This document shows, piece by piece, positions 60,606-64,000 of a stretch of DNA of 64,000 nucleotides (the first letter of the stretch is position 1; each line of letters begins with the position of its first letter). The stretch is from positions 178,436,001 through 178,500,000 of the forward strand of contig JBITNC010000001.1 in assembly GCA_050084985.1 (NCBI GenBank), written 5' to 3'. Below the pieces are notes generated by a model. That model was not told where the DNA came from. It ran no database searches and was given only the letters and a program-made list of their open reading frames with translations. The stretch is from Nageia nagi (taxonomy: Eukaryota > Pinophyta). The position numbers were made by a program, and so were the translations under genes.

Positions 60606-61652
60606 TTGATGCATTTTATTTTTCCCCAACTTGAAACCTCTTCTAGATATTTTTATTTATGTTGGGCATATATTGTATTATGGTCTTTTCAAATGGCTAG
60701 GCAAATTAATTGTTGTCCAATTATATTATTTTGTTGCAAAATATTTAGTAACAAATTCAATATTTATTTTAAGTGACCAAATAAAATTTAATTTTTAATT
60801 ATTTTAATATTTATAATTTAAATTATTTATTGTGATTGGTTGGGAAGAAAATGATTATTAGTATGCACTTTGCATACTTCACACCTTTAGCTAGGCTTTG
60901 GGTGTTGGTCTGGTGGCGATGCTTTGTGAAAGCTTTACATGCTATAATGGAGTACACTAGGGAGGAATTTGAAAATAACATGGAGAATATGGGTATGAGT
61001 GCAACATTTGTTCATAATAACTATGCTATGCCTTGCATGGGACATAACTTCATGAGAAAGTTGTATTATGTGAAGGCTAGGAATGTAGCTATTACAAGCT
61101 GAGTTCATAGGGTGGGTAGTGAAGGAGAGGAGGCTAGCATTTTAGACATTGTTAGCTCCTATGTATGTGCAATAGTATACCAAATAATTCAATTCATCTT
61201 ATCAACATTTATAATGTGCAAGGCATAGATTAGACTAGGTAGCACTAAGTAGATACTTGAGGAGAGGGGCAACATTTGCAACATGTATATAAGCTACCAA
61301 TGTAGGGCAAAAGGATAATCCATTTAAAGGATTTGAAATATAGTTTGGATATGTTAAGGAATATATTATATTTACATAATTATACACACTACTTTCTACT
61401 CTCTTTAGCACTCCTTATAGACTTCTCAAACTTCCTCACAAAATGGTCATATTATCTCAATGCTTAGGACTTGGGAGGGAGGGAGAAATTAATAGATCTT
61501 CTCCTCTTTTGTCTTAGATATTGAAGAAATAATGGATATGCCTCAAGGATCTTATTTTTTATTCAATTTCTCAACACAATCATCCTTAGGTTATGGAAAA
61601 CAACTATAGCTTTATTGGATAGATTGAGAAGAGAAGGAAGAGAACACATTTT
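60606..61652. other. Leader region of F or inserted DNA
   Basis: Between the gag start and the primer site there are about 1.36 kb, long for a copia leader with 200-bp LTRs. The plus-strand 88-codon frame at 60836-61102 has no recognisable domain. Part of this may be a separate insertion. Confidence 0.4.
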
Positions 61653-61664
61653 GCTCTAATACCA
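61653..61664 (-). other. Primer-binding site of F (tRNA-iMet)
   Basis: On the minus strand TGGTATTAGAGC, one base from the canonical TGGTATCAGAGC complementary to initiator tRNA-Met, three bases from the 5' LTR end. This is the standard copia primer site. Confidence 0.92.
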
Positions 61665-61667
61665 TAT

Positions 61668-61869
61668 TGGAGAGAAGCTAGAATTGATACATTGTATTAA
61701 TATGAGAGCAATTAAATACATAGAGTAATAAAGAGTTACATTCCCATCCAATAAAGAAACAAACCTTAAATATTAAAGTGGGATAAAATAATAGTAAATA
61801 ATAATTAGTGTATTATTTACATTACATTATTTAGATACCTAATGAGCTAATGTATTATTTATTCTAATA
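61668..61869 (-). repeat. 5' LTR of F
   Basis: 202 bp, minus-strand end ...CTCTCCA next to the primer site. Aligns end to end with 56154-56354. Confidence 0.9.
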
Positions 61870-62599
61870 ATGAGAGGGGTGAGAAAATATATTATAGGCT
61901 GATTTACTATCATTTATATATACATAAAGGCCATATGGTCCTAGTGCCTTAGTTCAAGCCACTTCTTCTTCTATACATTCTCTACTAAATTCTTCATTGC
62001 ATCAAAAAAATAGGTGATAAAATTGATTTGCCATTTTGGTAACTTCTTCCCTCACCTAAAATGGTTGAGGAGTAAGATGTGGGTGCTAAAACTAGTATCA
62101 AATCACCCATAAAGAATGAAATATCAAATAATCTAGGTGAAAATTCTATCCTAAGGTTCTAGTAGGCTTTAAAGTGCATACCCCTTATTTTGGTAATATC
62201 CCCCTCCCATCCATACATAATTTTCCAAGAAATTGTTGGGAGGATTCCTTGGAATAACTTCATAAAAGTCATAACTCCTCCCTTATTAAACTTATTTAAA
62301 CATTTTTTATTAGTTATGAGCTCCCTAACACTACTAGGCTCAGCTGTACATGCTTTTCCCATACTCATCTTTGCATGCAAAAGAGGTAAGCTAAACCCAA
62401 ATAAAAAACAATGTTGCAAAAGTGATAGATTCTTGGGAATTTAACTCCCATTTTCATTCCTTGTTCTTATCCTTAGAAGTATTGTTAATATACAAATCAT
62501 ATTACTTGATGGTCATTCTATTAATTCCTTGCTTGAATTTAAATTCATCCCCCTCGATTTTATTATAATGCATGTGATCATGCTAATGGGGTGATGTTA
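61870..62599 (-). other. Unassigned stretch downstream of the LINE
   Basis: An 86-codon minus-strand frame (62159-62419) has no recognised motif. It lies downstream of the LINE ORF2 zinc-binding domain and may be its decayed end. Confidence 0.35.
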
Positions 62600-64000
62600 G
62601 CTTTGTACCCTCCAATTGGCATGTATGGATAGCCCTCCAAGTGGATATTTTAAATGAAATTAATGATATTCACATCCTTTTTTGGGTTGATATTCATGCA
62701 TGCTATTATATTTTGCATTACCACTAGAAGAGTTTTATGTGTTACTTTGGTGAGCGTTTGGTTGCACTCTCTAAAGACTCTAGTATTTCTCTCCTTCCGA
62801 ATATTCCAATAGATGTGAGCTAAAAGGATTCATTTTGTTTCTTTAATATTATTTTTAGAATTTCCTAAGTGCCAGTCCTTGATAAGCATTTCCAAAGACT
62901 AAGGGATAGTCATCCATTTCCCAAATTTATTTAAAATGATATCCCATATTTATGATAAAATTCATAATTAAGCAACATGTGACTAATTATTTCTTCTTAT
63001 TTTTCACATAGAGTGCATATTTTTGGGAAGTTTTATCCCTTTTTTTTAGATTATCCAAGGTGAGTATCTTTCCTTAAATATCTACCCACTTTGGGGGTGA
63101 AGCTCTTCCTCCATATCCTTTTCCATAAACATTTTATTTAGTCTTTGGAGTTGGTATTCAGGAAATTATATCCTATCTTAACAAAGAAATATGAATTCTT
63201 ACCTTGTACAACCTTCCACCAAAGTGAGTATTATTTTTATATCATGAAAAATGGGTAGGAATCTATAAGGGATGAAAGAGACTATAGTCCTACTACAATT
63301 TGGGGGTTATAAGCTAGGGGAGGGTCCTTCTAACCATGCCATCCATTATGGAGATATAATTCTTAAATTCTAGGCCTAAATTGATTTTATTCCATTCCAT
63401 TTTTGATCTAAATATATTATCTTGGGCAAGTGGTGTATCATGAATCGATATGTCTTCCCAAAATAGAACTTTATCTCCTTTCCCTATCTCCCATTTTGAG
63501 TTCTTCCATATTATATCTAAGAGACCATTACAAAAGATAAACCCTTTTGGGGGATTAAAGAAATTACGAAAGTTCCTTTTCCCCTCCATATATTTGAACC
63601 TATAAATTTTTTACCATTCATTTTCCCATCCACTCTCCATCTTCCAAGTGAGTTTCATTCTAAGTGCTTTGTTCATCCATTCTATTTGCCTAATGCCTAA
63701 GCCTCCTTCTAAATATTTTTGATAGAATAGAGGCTAGGCTACGAAGGACATCTTATTCTTCTCCTCTAGTCCCATCCAAAGGAAGTTTCTAAAAATATGG
63801 TCTATTTTTTTGGGTTATTAATGCAAGGATTTTGAAAACACTTACCATATACATCAAAATGCTTTGGAGGGTAGCTTTGACTAGTTGAATTTTGCCTACA
63901 AAAATAAGCATAGTCCCTTGCTAATCCATCATTTTTTAAAAATCTATTCATTACACGAATCCAAAAATTCTTATTAACTCTTACAACAAATAGAGTCACA
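62600..64000 (-). pseudogene. LINE (L1-type) ORF2, C-terminal part, incomplete
   Basis: Minus strand, entering from beyond the right edge. Reads VKATLQSILMYMVSVFKIPA near 63.85 kb, FRRRLRHxANRMDEQ/LEGGLGIRQIEWMNKALRMK near 63.68 kb, then 63314-63589 with NGLLDIIWKNSKWEIGKGDK and VLFWEDISIHDTPLAQD. Near 63.0 kb CTLCEKxEEIISHML and NYEFYHKYG match the zinc-binding zf-RVT domain that ends plant L1 reverse transcriptases. The catalytic RT core and endonuclease would lie beyond 64000. Many stops. Confidence 0.78.

Larger units (their letters stand above)
56154..61869 (-). mobile_element. Ty1/copia LTR retrotransposon (element F)
   Basis: Minus strand, 5.7 kb: 5' LTR (61668-61869), tRNA-Met primer site, a long leader, gag, protease, integrase, RT, RNase H, 3' LTR (56154-56354). 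Integrase before RT is the copia order. All genes carry stops and frame changes. The bases next to the LTRs (GGTAC on the left, ATGAG on the right) do not match, so the target duplication is lost or the ends have shifted. Confidence 0.9.

Noticed and set aside
60836-61102. 88-codon plus-strand frame in the leader of F
   Set aside because: No recognisable domain, opposite strand to the element, and length compatible with chance. Kept only as part of the leader description.

Overview
This window is AT-rich, visibly CpG-poor eukaryotic nuclear DNA made almost entirely of old, nested retrotransposons. The families are those of seed plants: Ty3/gypsy of the Tat lineage (with a second, archaeal-type RNase H), a Ty3/gypsy chromovirus, Ty1/copia elements primed by initiator tRNA-Met, and an L1-type LINE. 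Most breaks look like C-to-T (or G-to-A) decay, with Gln and Arg codons turned into stops, as expected of long-methylated repeats. I infer a large-genome land plant, possibly a gymnosperm with very low GC. The species cannot be fixed from sequence alone. I find no intact cellular gene, rRNA, CRISPR array or bacterial-type operon.

Layout. 235-7833: a Tat element on the minus strand (A) with both LTRs and a perfect TTAGG target-site duplication, lying next to an older plus-strand gag remnant (8.1-8.5 kb). 9.47-9.6 kb: a tRNA-derived SINE-like piece. 9.8-15.9 kb: a more decayed Tat relative on the minus strand (B). 17.7-22.4 kb: a long, broken, unrecognised minus-strand coding region (K). 24.3-26.5 kb: plus-strand gag and protease of another gypsy element (G). 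26.6-38.2 kb: a minus-strand copia element (H and J halves) that appears split inside its integrase gene by an insertion at 26795-36615 (E). E has TGTTA/TAATA ends, a GGGCC/AGGCC-type duplication and an unrecognised protein, but no reverse transcriptase that I can see. E itself contains a 5'-truncated plus-strand chromovirus (D, 28.9-33.0 kb).

38.2-45.5 kb: non-coding DNA with a GATC-rich tandem array, a long (AT)n tract and a 314-bp tandem duplication. 45539-53951: a second member of the same family as A, on the plus strand (C), with a perfect CATGC duplication. C has lost the end of its 5' LTR and the start of gag, and its 3' non-coding zone has expanded into about 1 kb of scrambled direct and inverted repeats. 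55.1-56.15 kb: an unrecognised acidic coding remnant. 56154-61869: a minus-strand copia element (F) with 201-202 bp LTRs and a tRNA-Met primer site. 62.6-64.0 kb: the C-terminal part of a LINE ORF2 on the minus strand, running off the window.

The proteins in each element are the usual retroelement set: gag packages RNA, protease processes the polyprotein, RT and RNase H make cDNA, and integrase inserts it. Every pol gene here carries stops, frameshifts or missing catalytic residues, so none looks able to move on its own. The most unusual items are the RT-less candidate element E with its unknown protein (and the similarly built K), and the scrambled palindromic zone in C.
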